DNA from: Lentinus brumalis
Taxonomy: Eukaryota > Basidiomycota > Agaricomycetes > Polyporales > Polyporaceae
DNA length: 64,000 nucleotides
NCBI GenBank assembly: GCA_001792895.1
Contig: MARA01000009.1
Location: forward strand, 62,001-126,000
Direction: 5' to 3'
This document shows, one piece after another, positions 62,984 to 64,000 of the stretch; the stretch's first letter is position 1, and each line of letters opens with the position of its first letter. A program made the position numbers and the translations under genes. Below the pieces are notes generated by a model, which saw only the letters and a program-made list of their open reading frames with translations, had not been told where the DNA came from and made no database searches.

Positions 62984-63844
62984 TTAACACGTACGACAGA
63001 ACATATGCGTGGGGACGTAGACTGCATCATGCTCCCTCAGCGACATCCAAGGTAGGCTCTCCCCGCCGTGACCACCACCAGCCTCACCGGCGTCGTCGTC
63101 GTCTTCGTCGTCTTCGTCGTCTTCGTCTTCGTCATCCTCATGGTCCGAGATAGCGGGCGGGAAAGCATGCACTTGCATGTCAACGTACTCGGACGCAGAC
63201 AGGAAACGGGTGCGGGCGAGCGGCGTCATCACAATAGAGGCCCGGATTTTGCGCGTCGGCCCACCGCCAGTGATCTCGTAGAACTGGAGGGTCACTGTGA
63301 CGCGCGGCTTCAGGGTGGAGAGCCGGCGAGGTCAAAAGGGTATTGAACACGGGAGCAGCGGGCATGAACTCACCCAAAGGTACACGTCGCGCCATCGATG
63401 GAACGTGTAGAAGATGGGTTCGAGCAGGGGGTCGGGCGGGACTTGTACATTCGCGCCGTCGCGGGTCAACGACAGCATGCGGGGGAAGGGGGGCAGAGGT
63501 CCGGGTCTCGTAGGCACGCCGAGGATGGTCCACTTGACGCGTGCACCGCAGCCACGGCCCAGCTTGTGCGCCACGGAGAGCTCGATGTGGAGGTAACGCT
63601 ACGCGACAGCATGAGTACGGCGCTCTCACCGAGGTACCGCGAGCACTGACCGAGATGTTGTCCTGGACAGGAGTGATCGGTACGGTGAGGCAATCGTCGA
63701 ACAGATTCCTCTGCAAAGGCCCTCAAAAAAGTGAAGGTCACGGATGCGTGTCAGGACACTCACGTAGGCGTAGTCCTCCATCCCGTAGACTTCCCAGTAG
63801 CCGGTCTCCTCAATGTCGTCGGTGATATGGCCTAGGTAAGCCAT
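62984..63844 (-). CDS. Beta-rich protein with acidic tail, 229 residues, intact
   Basis: Exons 63844-63764, 63710-63651, 63598-63374 and 63307-62984 are each in phase 0. The N-terminus is acidic ('HITDDIEETGYWEVYGMEDY'). The middle has alternating strands ('YLHIELSVAHKLG', 'VTVTLQFYEITGGGP', 'IRASIVMTPLARTRF'). A Glu/Asp tract encoded by a gtcttc-type trinucleotide array (63089-63135) follows. The acceptor of the last intron (ctgaag) is the least certain element. No family recognised. A TATA box (ctatataag, 63886-63894) sits 42 bp upstream of the ATG. It is convergent with copy 3 of the GG-motif family. Confidence 0.65.
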
Positions 63845-63885
63845 GGCGGTGAGGATGTGTGGGAGGCGGCGAAAGGCATGTAGAA

Positions 63886-63894
63886 CTTATATAG
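63886..63894 (-). promoter_or_regulatory. TATA box for the 63.8-kb gene
   Basis: Minus-strand ctatataag 42-50 bp upstream of the ATG at 63844. The remaining bases to the window end show no further gene. Confidence 0.55.
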
Positions 63895-64000
63895 GGAGTG
63901 CCCAGGTACAGCGCTATCAAGATGGTGGCACGATGAAGCTGACAACAGAACCGAGTGTAGTGGTACGCGGTGAAAGCCAGTCCACGCCACGTAGCCACAA

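Overview
The window comes from a filamentous basidiomycete, most likely an Agaricomycete (Polyporales-like). Genes are split by short GT-AG introns (mostly 45-65 nt), the left end carries ordinary eukaryotic housekeeping genes, and the transposon families (Harbinger with a Myb-like partner, integrase-core elements, Ty3/Gypsy, Ty1/Copia, Helitron) are those typical of mushroom-forming fungi. No rRNA, functional tRNA, CRISPR or prokaryotic operon structure was seen. Exon coordinates were worked out by hand from splice signals and reading phase. Family names rest on motif recognition, not on a search.

Region 1 (1-13.7 kb) is GC-rich and gene-dense: a PPR protein (cut by the window edge), the F1Fo ATP synthase subunit f gene with a 9-nt microexon, a ZNF511-like C2H2 protein, an Mpv17/Sym1 membrane protein, a 599-residue Lys-rich nuclear-type protein, the APC/C activator Cdc20, and a Ser-rich coiled-coil protein. 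Two SRPK-like kinase fragments lie at 2.6 kb and 14-15 kb.

Region 2 (15-36 kb) is AT-richer and made of nested transposon debris: a Harbinger transposase split by a 277-bp MITE, its Myb/SANT-like partner, tRNA-like SINE heads, an integrase-core element whose two halves lie at 22 and 28 kb, two solo LTRs with perfect 5-bp target duplications, a reversed Gypsy fragment fused to an LTR, and a minisatellite.

Region 3 (36-41.5 kb) holds lineage-specific fungal genes, including a PGQQYAPPP-repeat protein and a small intact three-exon gene. Region 4 (41.5-46.8 kb) is a Copia retrotransposon on the minus strand with an intact RT-RNase H, a half-tRNA-type primer site, one full LTR and one truncated LTR.

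Region 5 (46.9-64 kb) is a compact island centred on a Helitron Rep-helicase (50.9-56.9 kb), flanked by nine unfamiliar intron-rich genes. Two paralogous sets lie around it: a GDVVL-motif family at 47 and 60 kb (one copy on each side), and an F-box/GG-motif family at 57, 58.5 and 62 kb (all on the right). Many of these genes have a TATA box 40-130 bp upstream of the ATG. This is the part most likely to hold an undescribed system.

Many otherwise good reading frames, including essential cdc20, are broken by single missing bases, often in C or G runs. This looks like systematic under-calling in the assembly, so several 'pseudogenes' here may be intact in the organism.
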